DNA from: Stygiobacter electus
GTDB taxonomy: Bacteria > Bacteroidota > Ignavibacteria > Ignavibacteriales > Melioribacteraceae
Assembly: GCA_029210465.1 (NCBI GenBank)
Contig: JARGDL010000001.1
Span: 1-64,000 of the forward strand
Direction: 5' to 3'
DNA length: 64,000 nt
The notes under the pieces: generated by a model
Seen by the model: only the letters and a program-made list of their open reading frames with translations
The model's database searches: none
Told to the model about the DNA's origin: nothing
In this document: positions 1-8,075 of the stretch, piece after piece
Layout: each line of letters begins with the position of its first letter
Position numbering within the stretch: position 1 is the first letter of the stretch
Translations under genes and position numbers: made by a program

Positions 1-85
1 CGGTAGACAGGTTGCAAATTGATAATCCAATAGCTGCAGAAGTCATTAATGATTTTTTTATAAATTCTCTTCTCGAGTTATTCAT
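1..85 (-). CDS. N-terminus of a Tat-exported protein (partial)
   Basis: An ATG at 85 overlaps the stop codon of the ATPase gene and opens a frame that runs off the left edge of the window. The 28 visible residues include SRREFIKKS followed by a short hydrophobic stretch (AAIGLSIC), which matches a twin-arginine signal peptide (S-R-R-x-F-x-K). The overlap suggests translational coupling as the last gene of the transporter operon. The mature protein lies outside the window, so no function can be assigned. Confidence 0.6.
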   Translation of the reverse strand, partial: MNNSRREFIKKSLMTSAAIGLSICNLST

Positions 86-779
86 TTTCAACTCCATGTT
101 GGTTTAAAATTTTACCATCTTTCATTTCAAAAATTATTTCCCCAAGTTTAATTAATTCTGGATTGTGAGAAACAATCAAAAATGTTGTATTAAATTTATC
201 TCTGATTTCGAAAAATAATTTATGAATAATTTCACTGTTGAATGAGTCTAAATTACCTGTCGGCTCATCAGCAAAAATTATATCAGGATTGTTAGCTAAA
301 GCACGTGCAACCGCAACTCTTTGAGCTTCTCCGCCAGAAAGTTCTGATGGTTTATTATTTAATCGATCATTCAATCCAACTATATCTAAAATTTCTTTTG
401 CCTTATCTTTCGCTTTAGTTAAAGATTTCCCTGAAATCATAATTGGAATAGCAACATTTTCAAGTGCTGTAAATTCTGGTAATAAGTGATGAAATTGGAA
501 TACAAAACCGATATGCTTATTTCTAAAATTTGTAAGTTTATTTTCATTCATCATAAAAATATTTTCATCCTTAAAAAATACTTTGCCGCTATCTGGATTA
601 TCTAATCCACTCAAAATATGAAGTAATGTACTTTTGCCAGCACCTGAAGCACCAATTATTAAATTTATTTTGTTTATCTGGATTGATAATGAGACATCTT
701 TTAGAACATCAATTTTATTTTGATTTTCTGATGTGTAAGACTTAAATATGTTTTCAGCAGATAAAATTATTTCATTCAT
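78..779 (-). CDS. lolD: ABC transporter ATP-binding protein, LolD/MacB type
   Basis: A 233-aa ATPase of the LolD/MacB family that powers lipoprotein release from, or other transenvelope export at, the inner membrane. Visible motifs in order are Walker A (GASGAGKST, about residue 43), the signature LSGGEAQRVAVARAL, Walker B with FADEPTGNLD, and the switch histidine (IVSHN). The length is usual for LolD. Two FtsX-type permease genes lie directly upstream (2-bp gap), giving the order permease, permease, ATPase. The LolD assignment is by family resemblance; a MacB-like efflux role cannot be excluded. Confidence 0.85.
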   Translation of the reverse strand: MNEIILSAENIFKSYTSENQNKIDVLKDVSLSIQINKINLIIGASGAGKSTLLHILSGLDNPDSGKVFFKDENIFMMNENKLTNFRNKHIGFVFQFHHLLPEFTALENVAIPIMISGKSLTKAKDKAKEILDIVGLNDRLNNKPSELSGGEAQRVAVARALANNPDIIFADEPTGNLDSFNSEIIHKLFFEIRDKFNTTFLIVSHNPELIKLGEIIFEMKDGKILNQHGVENE

Positions 780-781
780 TT

Positions 782-1999
782 TTATTCATATTTAATTGAT
801 TCAATAATATTAATTCGTGAAGCTCTCTTTGCCGGAAAATACGCAGCTAAACTTGATAATATTATAGCCATAAAACTTATGGCAATAATATCTGTTACTC
901 TAATTTCTATTGGAATTGCATCGATTATATATTTCATTGGATCAAGCGGATACAATTTGTAATGAATTTGCAAATAGCAAACAAACAAACCTAACATTAG
1001 TCCAATTAAAGTTCCTAATAATCCGCTCATTAAACCATTTGTTAAAAAAATTTTTTTAATAGATTTTTCATTTAACCCCAATGATCTTAAAATTCCTATA
1101 TCTCTTTTCTTTTCAATAACAGTCATTGTTAAAGATGCAAAAATGTTGAATGTTGCTACTGCTATTATTAAACATAAAATAATATAAGCCGACCATCTTT
1201 CAATTAACATTACATTGTAAAGCTCTTTGTGCAAATCATACCATGTTTGAATTAAATATTTATCTGGTATTCTTTTCTTTAAATCGTTTTTTATGTTTTC
1301 AGAAACTGAGTAATTATTCAATCTGATTTCAAATGCATTGAACTCATTTTTTAGACCAAATAATTTTTGTGCATCGTTTAAAGAAGTAAATGCATAACCG
1401 ACATCATAATCACGATTGTCTGATTCAAAAATTCCACTTACAATAAATTTCCTTGTTTGTGGCAAAGTAAAATTAGTTATTGTCTTTTCAATGTTATAAG
1501 CAGATGTTACACTAATTTCATCACCAACTCTTACTCCAAGTCTTAAAGCTAATGCTAAACCTAATATTATTTTATTTTCGGATAAATCGAATTTACCACT
1601 TATAATTTTTGATTTGAGAGTAAAATCATTCTTTTCATAAAATGTTTCTGAACCGATCAAATTTACAACTTCATAGGTTTTATCATTAATGAAAAGTGCT
1701 TTAGCTTCTGCAATTTTTTTTACTGAATTAATATCATTAAAATTTTTCAATTCATTTATTATAAATTTGAAATCATCATCGTTCAAATTTTTATCGTTAG
1801 AAATAATTTTTATATGTGGATCAAATGATACCAAAATATTTGTAACAATTGAACCAAAACCATTAAAAACAGATAACACAATAATTAATGCCGCAACACC
1901 AATTGAAATTCCTGCAATAGAAATTATTGAAAGTATTTTGACAAAATTAATTTTGTGTTTTGCCTTTAAATATTTTTTTGCAATAAAATATTCAATCAT
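782..1999 (-). CDS. FtsX/LolC-E family ABC permease
   Basis: A 405-aa membrane permease of the LolC/LolE (MacB-FtsX) family. It has an N-terminal membrane segment (about 20-50), a periplasmic domain, and three C-terminal membrane segments containing the FtsX-type stretch VIEKKRDIGILRSLG. It should form a heterodimer with the preceding permease and be driven by the ATPase encoded just downstream. Its stop is 2 bp from the ATPase start, and its start directly abuts the stop of the upstream permease gene. Confidence 0.82.
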   Translation of the reverse strand: MIEYFIAKKYLKAKHKINFVKILSIISIAGISIGVAALIIVLSVFNGFGSIVTNILVSFDPHIKIISNDKNLNDDDFKFIINELKNFNDINSVKKIAEAKALFINDKTYEVVNLIGSETFYEKNDFTLKSKIISGKFDLSENKIILGLALALRLGVRVGDEISVTSAYNIEKTITNFTLPQTRKFIVSGIFESDNRDYDVGYAFTSLNDAQKLFGLKNEFNAFEIRLNNYSVSENIKNDLKKRIPDKYLIQTWYDLHKELYNVMLIERWSAYIILCLIIAVATFNIFASLTMTVIEKKRDIGILRSLGLNEKSIKKIFLTNGLMSGLLGTLIGLMLGLFVCYLQIHYKLYPLDPMKYIIDAIPIEIRVTDIIAISFMAIILSSLAAYFPAKRASRINIIESIKYE

Positions 2000-3214
2000 T
2001 TAATCAAACTTTAATGCTGTTATTGGTTTTATTTTTGTTGCAACGAATGAAGGAACTAATGCCGATAAATATGCTACTATAATAGTTATTAAAGAAACAA
2101 ACAAATAATTAAGCAAATTAATATGAATTGGCACTGAGGTTACAAAATAAACTTTAGATGGTAACGAAATTATATGAAAATACTTTTGAAGTAGACTCAA
2201 AATTAGTGCAATTAAGTTACCAAATATCAAGCCGCGATAAATGAAAAAATTTGAATTAAATAAAAATATTGCAATAATATTCTTCTTTGATAGACCTATT
2301 GAACGTAATATTCCAATTTGGTTTGTTTTATCAAGGACAATCATCAATAATGTTCCGACAATATTAAAAAGAGCAACTATAATTATTAAGCTTAAAATTA
2401 TAGGAATAGGTTTTTTTTGTAGTTCGATCCATGTAAAAATATTTTGATGTATCTGATAAATTGTTCTCACATAAAATGGATAACCTAAATAATCTTGTAA
2501 AATATTTGTGAAAACATTTGGATCTGTATTTTTAATTTCAATATTAAATCCACTAAACTGATTTTCCATTCCAAATAATTTTTGCGATAAAGAAAATTCT
2601 ATAAAAGCATTTCCATCGTCATATTCTGCTATTCCTGTTTCATAAATTCCACATACAATAAATTGTTCTATTGCAGGTGGATTTTCCAACGTTGGAGGTT
2701 GATTATTTCTTAAACTAAAAATTGTAACTTTATCACCAACTTTAATTTTTAATTTTTGAGATAAAATTTTACCAACATAAATTCCTTTTTCGTCATCATA
2801 GTGTTTTATCGAATTAATTAAATATTTTTTTAATGATCTGTTAAAATATGTTTCAGTAATACCAGTAAGGTTAACACCATCTGTAAATTTTTTTGATTTT
2901 AGAATTGCTAATTTAAATGTGAAAGGATCTACAAATTTTATTTTATCCTTAAATTCATTCTTTATTTTTAATGAAACAAAATCTGGATTTTCTAAATTTC
3001 TATTGCCAAAACCTGTTACTTTAATTTGAGAATTGAATGTTGAAATTTTTTCTGAAATCACTTTTTCAAATCCATCAAGAATAGACAATGCAAGTAAAAC
3101 TACGATTAGTCCTAACGCAATTCCACTTATTGTAATAGTTGAAACCGAAGAAATTAGTTTGGATTTTTTTTGAGATTTTGTAAATCTATTTGATATAAAA
3201 AAAGATAGACGCAT
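2000..3214 (-). CDS. FtsX/LolC-E family ABC permease
   Basis: A 404-aa permease, first gene of the transporter operon. It has the same architecture as its neighbour: an N-terminal membrane segment, a large periplasmic domain, and three C-terminal helices with the related motif DKTNQIGILRSIGLSKKN. The two permeases are clearly paralogous but diverged, as expected for a LolC/LolE-like heterodimer. The gene starts about 90 bp from the tRNA cluster, and its promoter must lie in that gap. Confidence 0.82.
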   Translation of the reverse strand: MRLSFFISNRFTKSQKKSKLISSVSTITISGIALGLIVVLLALSILDGFEKVISEKISTFNSQIKVTGFGNRNLENPDFVSLKIKNEFKDKIKFVDPFTFKLAILKSKKFTDGVNLTGITETYFNRSLKKYLINSIKHYDDEKGIYVGKILSQKLKIKVGDKVTIFSLRNNQPPTLENPPAIEQFIVCGIYETGIAEYDDGNAFIEFSLSQKLFGMENQFSGFNIEIKNTDPNVFTNILQDYLGYPFYVRTIYQIHQNIFTWIELQKKPIPIILSLIIIVALFNIVGTLLMIVLDKTNQIGILRSIGLSKKNIIAIFLFNSNFFIYRGLIFGNLIALILSLLQKYFHIISLPSKVYFVTSVPIHINLLNYLFVSLITIIVAYLSALVPSFVATKIKPITALKFD

Positions 3215-3307
3215 TTATTCCTAAATCTTTTTTATTAAAATAGGAATAAAGTTTAAGATGAGAAAATTTAATGCAAGTCAATTATTAAAAATGAAAATAA
3301 CTTTTTG

Positions 3308-3379
3308 TGACCCCAACGGGATTCGAACCCATATTACCGCCGTGAAAGGGCGATGTCCTAACCATTAGACGATGGGGCC
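3308..3379 (-). tRNA. tRNA-Glu(TTC)
   Basis: A full cloverleaf can be read on the minus strand: acceptor GGCCCCA pairs with TGGGGTC (one G-T), the anticodon loop is CTTTCAC with anticodon TTC, and the T-loop is GTTCGAAT. CCA is not encoded. It is one of two near-identical tRNA-Glu genes about 170 bp apart. Confidence 0.93.
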
Positions 3380-3476
3380 ATCAATACATTATTTATAATT
3401 TATAATTAATAATTAATAATTAGAAATTGATAATTTACAATTGAAATTATTAATTGAGGTGAAACTTGAATTTTAG

Positions 3477-3548
3477 TGACCCTAACGGGATTCGAACCCA
3501 TATTACCGCCGTGAAAGGGCGATGTCCTAACCATTAGACGATAGGGCC
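3477..3548 (-). tRNA. tRNA-Glu(TTC), second copy
   Basis: Identical to the other tRNA-Glu except for one acceptor-stem pair, which changes from C-G to T-A on both sides (GGCCCTA/TAGGGTC). The double change preserves pairing, so both copies are likely functional. It lies 7 bp from tRNA-His and is probably co-transcribed with it. Confidence 0.93.
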
Positions 3549-3555
3549 ATATTTG

Positions 3556-3631
3556 GGTGATCAATGGGACTTGAACCCATGACCTTCTGGGCCACAACCA
3601 GATGCTCTAACCAAACTGAGCTATGATCACC
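3556..3631 (-). tRNA. tRNA-His(GTG)
   Basis: Cloverleaf on the minus strand with anticodon loop TTGTGGC. The stem GTGATCA/TGATCAC is preceded by an encoded extra G (position -1) facing discriminator C73, the hallmark of tRNA-His. Confidence 0.92.
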
Positions 3632-3654
3632 ATGTAATTAATGTATAATGAAAA

Positions 3655-3684
3655 ATGTAGAATGTATAATTATACATTTTACAT
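3655..3684. repeat. Palindromic AT-rich dispersed element
   Basis: An 18-nt perfect palindrome (3661-3678, AATGTATAATTATACATT) is extended by ATGTA/TACAT arms and one G-T pair into a stem of about 15 bp, between tRNA-His and tRNA-Arg. The same arms recur at 11423-11440 and 11493-11506 with about 50 nt between them, suggesting a small dispersed element family. Confidence 0.6.
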
Positions 3685-3707
3685 TATCAATTTTACATTA
3701 GTAAAAG

Positions 3708-3781
<74 letters not shown>

Positions 3782-3847
3782 ATCACCATTTCAAAAAACA
3801 ATACGGTACATAAATACCGTATTTAAATGATTTTACTTATATGATTG

Positions 3848-3922
3848 TCGGGGAGACAGGATTCGAACCTGCGACTTCTTGGTCCCAAACCAAGCGCTCT
3901 AGCCGGGCTGAGCTACTCCCCG
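3848..3922 (-). tRNA. tRNA-Pro(TGG)
   Basis: Cloverleaf on the minus strand: acceptor CGGGGAG with CTCCCCG, anticodon stem CTTGG/CCAAG, loop TTTGGGA giving anticodon TGG, discriminator A. Probably the first gene of the leftward tRNA cluster. Confidence 0.92.
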
Positions 3923-4098
3923 ATTTTTAATCGGCAAACAAACTTTCAAAATTGGGTTTCAAAGATATATTTTCTCAATTGAAATGTCAATGAGATTTTA
4001 ATCTCTTTATCTTGAAATTTTTTTAATTTTTATTCAATTATTATAACATTTTTAATTTATGTTCGTCTAAATTTATGAACATCTTAAAAGGTGATTAA

Positions 4099-4518
4099 AT
4101 GAAAGAAAAATTATATCGTTCAAGAAAACAAAAAATAATTGCTGGTGTTGCTGGTGGCTTATCTGATTATTTTAATATTGATCCAGTAATTATCAGAATT
4201 CTTTTCGTTGTACTTTCAATTTTACATGGTTCAGGAATTTTAATTTATATTATTCTTTGGATTGCAATTCCAGAAGAACCATTTGATGTTGCTTATAATA
4301 TTAATAATCAAAGTGAACCTAATAATACTAATACAAATGATATTCCTCCAACAAAAAATAGTTACTCACCAAGATTTATTACAGGATTAATTCTTGTATT
4401 TATTGGTGTAGCCTTTTTATTAAACAATTTAATTCCATCGTTTGATTTTAGCGATATATTTCCATACATATTAATTTTAATTGGTGTTCTATTAATTTCA
4501 AATTCATTTAAGAAGTGA
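4099..4518 (+). CDS. PspC-domain membrane protein
   Basis: A 139-aa protein. Residues 1-60 form a PspC domain (KLYRSRKQKIIAGVAGGLSDYF, then one membrane helix), followed by a polar linker and a C-terminal pair of hydrophobic segments typical of LiaF/DUF5668-type membrane domains. PspC proteins sense envelope stress in the inner membrane. The start has AAGGTG upstream at proper spacing. Translation is likely coupled to the next gene. Confidence 0.8.
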   Translation: MKEKLYRSRKQKIIAGVAGGLSDYFNIDPVIIRILFVVLSILHGSGILIYIILWIAIPEEPFDVAYNINNQSEPNNTNTNDIPPTKNSYSPRFITGLILVFIGVAFLLNNLIPSFDFSDIFPYILILIGVLLISNSFKK

Positions 4519-4526
4519 GGTATAAT

Positions 4527-5426
4527 ATGAATTCCAGTAAAATGTTTTGGGGTTCATTTTTAATTACAATTGGATTGCTTTCCCTTTTAGTAAAATATGA
4601 TTTAATTCAAAGTTCTTTCAATTTTGTTTGGAATATATGGCCTTTGATTTTTGTTTTTTGGGGCTTGGGACTAATCCTCAGACAAAGTTTTGTTAAACCA
4701 ATTATTAGTTTAATTTCCGGAATTTTTACAGCTATTTTAATCTATGGAATTATTTATTCTTTATTGTGGGCTGTCAATTTTCATGTTGATGAAAATGATT
4801 CATTCACTCAAAACTATTCAAAAGAATTAGATGCAAATACTAAAATTGTAAATTTAACTTTGGATGCTGGTGCAGGTTCATTTACAATCAGAGATTCAAC
4901 CTCGAATTTAATTGATGCTAGTTCATCAGGTTTATTGAGTCAATATAATTATAATTATTTCAAGGATAGTTCTGAAGCAAATATTGATATTAATTTGGAT
5001 GCTGGTGATTTTCATTTCTTAAAGAATATGATAAAAAATCAATTAAGTATAAAATTAAATACTAATCCAATTTGGAATTTTCGGTTTAATATTGGAGCTT
5101 CTAAAAACATATTCGATTTTTCTACATTCAAAGTAAATGAATTAAGTATTAAAACTGGTGCATCAAATTCAAGAATTAAATTAGGTGATAAAAATGATGA
5201 GACAAATGTTGATATTGATATGGGAGTTTCATCTTTAACTCTCGAAATTCCTGAACATGTTGGTTGCAAAGTGGAAACTGATTTATCACTTGTAAATAAA
5301 AAATTTGATGGATTTACTAAAAAAGAGAAAGGGATTTATCAAACCGAAAATTTTGAAAAGAGTAAAAAGAAAATTTTAATTAATGTAAAAGGTGCTGTTT
5401 CATCATTGAAGATATTACGATATTAA
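4527..5426 (+). CDS. LiaF-like membrane protein with a beta-rich C-terminal domain
   Basis: A 299-aa protein. The first 100 residues hold three to four hydrophobic helices (LiaF/DUF5668-like, with the NIWPLIFVFWGLGLIL pattern). The rest is a soluble beta-strand-rich region resembling the toast-rack/DUF4097 fold seen after PspC proteins. A longer frame begins with GTG at 4515, but the ATG at 4527 is preferred because GTGAGG serves as its ribosome-binding site. With the PspC gene it forms a two-gene envelope-stress-type operon; the role is inferred. Confidence 0.72.
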   Translation: MNSSKMFWGSFLITIGLLSLLVKYDLIQSSFNFVWNIWPLIFVFWGLGLILRQSFVKPIISLISGIFTAILIYGIIYSLLWAVNFHVDENDSFTQNYSKELDANTKIVNLTLDAGAGSFTIRDSTSNLIDASSSGLLSQYNYNYFKDSSEANIDINLDAGDFHFLKNMIKNQLSIKLNTNPIWNFRFNIGASKNIFDFSTFKVNELSIKTGASNSRIKLGDKNDETNVDIDMGVSSLTLEIPEHVGCKVETDLSLVNKKFDGFTKKEKGIYQTENFEKSKKKILINVKGAVSSLKILRY

Positions 5427-5755
5427 ATTTTACTCACCTTTGATTTTTTGGGTATCCAAAGGTGCTTTTCTAAAATTACATTTCCTTTTTCATTGAACTC
5501 AATTCCCTCGCTTTTTAAGAGATCTTCCATTAAATGAATATCGCCAAAATGAATTTTACCAGTTAAAGCTCCAACTCTATTCACAACACGATGACAAGGT
5601 AAGTTACTATTTTTTGCTGAATTCAATGCCCAACCAACAGTTCTTGCGGATGATTTAATTCCGCAAGCTTCTGCAATATGTCCATAAGTTGTAACCTTAC
5701 CTTTGGGAATTCTTTTAACAATTGAGTAAACTTTATCAAAAAAATCTTTTTTCAT
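5423..5755 (-). CDS. MGMT-family DNA alkyltransferase-like protein
   Basis: A 110-aa protein equal to the C-terminal DNA-binding domain of O6-alkylguanine-DNA alkyltransferases. It has the helix-turn-helix stretch around GKVTTYGHIAEACG and the active-site PCHRV motif with its cysteine intact. Because the Cys is present, it is not an Atl1-type protein, which has Trp in its place. It lacks the N-terminal domain of Ogt/Ada, as many short MGMT-family proteins do. It probably acts in repair or recognition of alkylated guanine. Its stop overlaps the convergent gene by 4 bp. Confidence 0.8.
   Translation of the reverse strand: MKKDFFDKVYSIVKRIPKGKVTTYGHIAEACGIKSSARTVGWALNSAKNSNLPCHRVVNRVGALTGKIHFGDIHLMEDLLKSEGIEFNEKGNVILEKHLWIPKKSKVSKI
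5435..5464 (+). terminator. Hairpin between convergent genes
   Basis: An 8-bp perfect stem (CACCTTTG at 5435-5442, CAAAGGTG at 5457-5464) is followed by CTTTT. It lies 9 bp past the stop of the LiaF-like gene, inside the 3' end of the convergent alkyltransferase-like gene. It could end transcription of the plus-strand operon. Confidence 0.45.
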
Positions 5756-5796
5756 TTTTAAAAGTATTTTATAAAAACTAACTATAATTAATTAGC

Positions 5797-5822
5797 AATT
5801 ATCAATTATCAATTATCAATTT
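5797..5822. repeat. 7-nt tandem repeat (AATTATC x3)
   Basis: Three exact tandem copies of AATTATC followed by AATTT, in the 108-bp gap between two leftward genes. Similar AATTATCAATTT-like strings occur in other gaps (around 3390-3440 and 42240-42290), suggesting a dispersed low-complexity repeat. Confidence 0.5.
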
Positions 5823-5863
5823 GCAACCCGTTTACCGAGATGTAGATTTGCAATTATTAAAAA

Positions 5864-6277
5864 TTATTCACCCATGACTTTTATAATCAATCTTTTTCTT
5901 CTTTGTCCATCAAATTCAGCATAGTAAACTTGCTGCCATGGTCCAAAATCGAGTTTGCCATTTGTAACTGGAATAATAACTTCGTGATGAATTAATAAGC
6001 TTTTCAAATGAGCATCGCCATTATCTTCTCCAATTCGATGATGACGATAATTTTCTTTGTATGGTGCAAGATTTTCTAACCATTCATCAATATCTTGAAT
6101 TAATCCACTTTCAGCATCATTAACATAAACACCTGCTGTTATATGCATCGCGGAGACTAAAATCATTCCTTCTTTGATTCCACTTTTTCTTAATGCTTCT
6201 TCCACTTTATCTGTAATATTAATATACTCTCTTCTTTTCGATGTATTGAACCAAATATATTCTGTATATGATTTCAT
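5864..6277 (-). CDS. YjbQ family protein (UPF0047)
   Basis: A 137-aa protein of the YjbQ/UPF0047 family, small trimeric enzymes with weak thiamine-phosphate-synthase activity in some species. Family features are [10 protein letters not shown] near the middle, the histidine-rich stretch [15 protein letters not shown], and the C-terminal [13 protein letters not shown] motif. Length is typical. It abuts the upstream cyclic-nucleotide-binding gene with no gap, so the two are probably co-transcribed. The cellular role is not established. Confidence 0.85.
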   Translation of the reverse strand: MKSYTEYIWFNTSKRREYINITDKVEEALRKSGIKEGMILVSAMHITAGVYVNDAESGLIQDIDEWLENLAPYKENYRHHRIGEDNGDAHLKSLLIHHEVIIPVTNGKLDFGPWQQVYYAEFDGQRRKRLIIKVMGE

Positions 6278-6607
6278 TTATTTACCTTCAGTAGTTTTTG
6301 CTAATCTTTCTGCTAAAGTTTTGATCAACTTTTTTGAAATGTCAGGATACATTTTAATTATATCATCAAGTTCGCCAGAAATTTGAAGCAAGCTTGAATC
6401 TGATAAAGCTCTAATTTCAGCAGTTCTTGGTTTGCCAAGAATTAAACTCATTTCACCAACTATTTCACCTGATTTTGAAAACTCTGTAATCTTTTTGTTG
6501 TTTTTAAATATTCCAACTTTGCCATTAACCAAAACGTAAAAACATTTTGATTTATCACCTTCAGCGGCAATTACTTCGCCGCTTTTAAAATTTCTAATTG
6601 ACGACAT
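6278..6607 (-). CDS. Cyclic-nucleotide-binding domain protein
   Basis: A 109-aa protein made of a single cNMP-binding beta-roll. The phosphate-binding cassette is recognisable as GEIVGEMSLILGKPRTAEI. No DNA-binding or catalytic domain is attached, so it may be a stand-alone sensor or adaptor. It lies between prfB (9 bp upstream) and yjbQ in one leftward run. Whether it binds cAMP, cGMP or neither cannot be told; the conserved Glu and Arg of the cassette are present. Confidence 0.8.
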   Translation of the reverse strand: MSSIRNFKSGEVIAAEGDKSKCFYVLVNGKVGIFKNNKKITEFSKSGEIVGEMSLILGKPRTAEIRALSDSSLLQISGELDDIIKMYPDISKKLIKTLAERLAKTTEGK

Positions 6608-6616
6608 AATTCCTCA

Positions 6617-7718
6617 CTATGCTTGAGAAAATTTCAAGAGAAATTCACGAATAAAATTATTAATATCACCATCCATAACACCTTGAGTATCTGAAGTCTC
6701 GTAATTAGTTCGATGATCCTTAACTAAATTGTATGGATGAAAAACATAAGATCGAATTTGACTTCCCCATTCAATTTTCATTTTATTTTTTTCAATTTCG
6801 CTAGCTTCTGCAAGTTGTTTTTCCAACTCAATTTGATAGAGTTTTGCTTTCAGTAATTTAAATGCATTAGTTTTATTTTGAATTTGTGAACGTTCTGATT
6901 GACAAGCCGCAACAACTCCAGTAGGAATATGAGTAATTCTTACAGCGGTTTCAACTTTATTAACATTCTGTCCACCTTTACCACCCGAACGATAAGTATC
7001 AATTCTTAAATCAGCGGGATTAATATCAATTTCAATTGAATCATCAACTTCGGGAATAACAAACACAGAAGCAAAAGAAGTGTGTCTTCTTTTATTTGCA
7101 TCGAAAGGTGAAATACGAACTAAACGATGAACTCCATTTTCAGCTTTAAGGTAACCGTAAGCAAATGGACCTTCAACTTCGATAGTTGCACTTTTAATAC
7201 CAGCACCATCTCCTTCAAGCAAGTCAATCAAATTCATTTTATAAGAATTTTGTTCACCCCAACGTAAATACATTCTCATTAACATTTGAGCCCAGTCCTG
7301 AGCTTCGGTTCCACCAGCACCAGAGTGAATTGTTAGTATGCAATTTTTATCATCATCTTTTCCTGAAAGCATACTTTTTAATTCAAATTCAGAATATACT
7401 TTTTCTAAATTTTGAATTTCATTATCAATTTCAATTAAAAGATTTTCATCTTGTTCAGCTTCAGCTAATTCGATATAATCTAAAAGATTTTTTAATTGCG
7501 AATTAATTTTATTCCAATCATCAACCCAAACTTGAAGTGATTTTGATTTTTGAAGTAGCGATTGTGCAGTTCGTTGATCATTCCAGAAATTAGGATCTTC
7601 TGATTTTTCTTGTATAGATTTTATTTCAGATTCTTTTTCATCTAATTTAAAGATAACCTCTTAGATTGTTGATTTTTGTTTCATAATCTTTTACACGTTT
7701 TAGTTGCTCTTCGAACAT
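6617..7718 (-). CDS. prfB: Peptide chain release factor 2 (programmed +1 frameshift)
   Basis: RF2 ends translation at UGA and UAA. The catalytic GGQ motif ([18 protein letters not shown]) is present. The full gene is interrupted by an in-frame stop: an ATG at 7718 with GGAGAAAAA upstream encodes 23 residues ending NLRGYL, then a stop at 7649-7651. A +1 shift at CTT continues as [10 protein letters not shown] into the main frame. This is the classic RF2 autoregulatory arrangement, including an internal Shine-Dalgarno-like AGAGG upstream of the slip codon. Unusually, the stop is TAA rather than TGA. The gene is first in a run with the cNMP and yjbQ genes. Confidence 0.93.
7649..7665 (-). promoter_or_regulatory. 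prfB programmed +1 frameshift site
   Basis: On the minus strand the site reads AGA GGT TAT CTT TAA. CTT at 7652-7654 is the slip codon, TAA at 7649-7651 is the zero-frame stop, and AGAGG sits 4-5 nt before CTT as the stimulatory Shine-Dalgarno-like element. Apart from TAA replacing TGA, it follows the canonical RF2 site. Confidence 0.85.
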
Positions 7719-7754
7719 TTTTTCTCCATTAATTTTAAAATTTGCCGTGCAAAT

Positions 7755-8066
7755 TTACACTTCTAATTCCATTCTAAGAAGAGCAGCTGCTAAAGTTTTT
7801 CCTTGTGCATCATGTTTTAAGGAGACTGTTCCTCCACCACCTAAAGTATTGTGTAACAAAAAATTTAATGCACGAATGTTTGGCAACTCAAATCTTTCAA
7901 CTTTACCAAAACAAATTCCTTCAAAATGCTTTTTAACTTTTTCTTCTGTTAAATGTTTTTTAATTATTTCAAAACCTTTATCATCATAAGCAATGATCCC
8001 AATATTTGCCGCATCACCTTTATCACCGCTTCTTCCATGTGCAATTTCAATTAATCTTATTTTCAT
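7755..8066 (-). CDS. AtuA-associated small domain protein
   Basis: A 103-aa protein resembling the C-terminal ferredoxin-fold-like domain that follows, or is fused to, AtuA proteins (motifs IAHGRSGDKGDAANIGI and NFLLHNTLGGGGTVSLK). It lies 9 bp downstream of the AtuA gene and is presumably its second subunit. AtuA proteins act in acyclic terpene and short branched acyl-CoA catabolism in Pseudomonas; the substrate here is unknown. Confidence 0.78.
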   Translation of the reverse strand: MKIRLIEIAHGRSGDKGDAANIGIIAYDDKGFEIIKKHLTEEKVKKHFEGICFGKVERFELPNIRALNFLLHNTLGGGGTVSLKHDAQGKTLAAALLRMELEV

Positions 8067-8075
8067 ATTTCACCT

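Noticed and set aside
1689..2447. Plus-strand open frames opposite the Lol permease genes
   Set aside because: They are antisense shadows of strongly supported permease genes.
3406..3597. A 63-codon open frame on the minus strand
   Set aside because: It runs through tRNA-His and the second tRNA-Glu; the structural RNAs explain the sequence.
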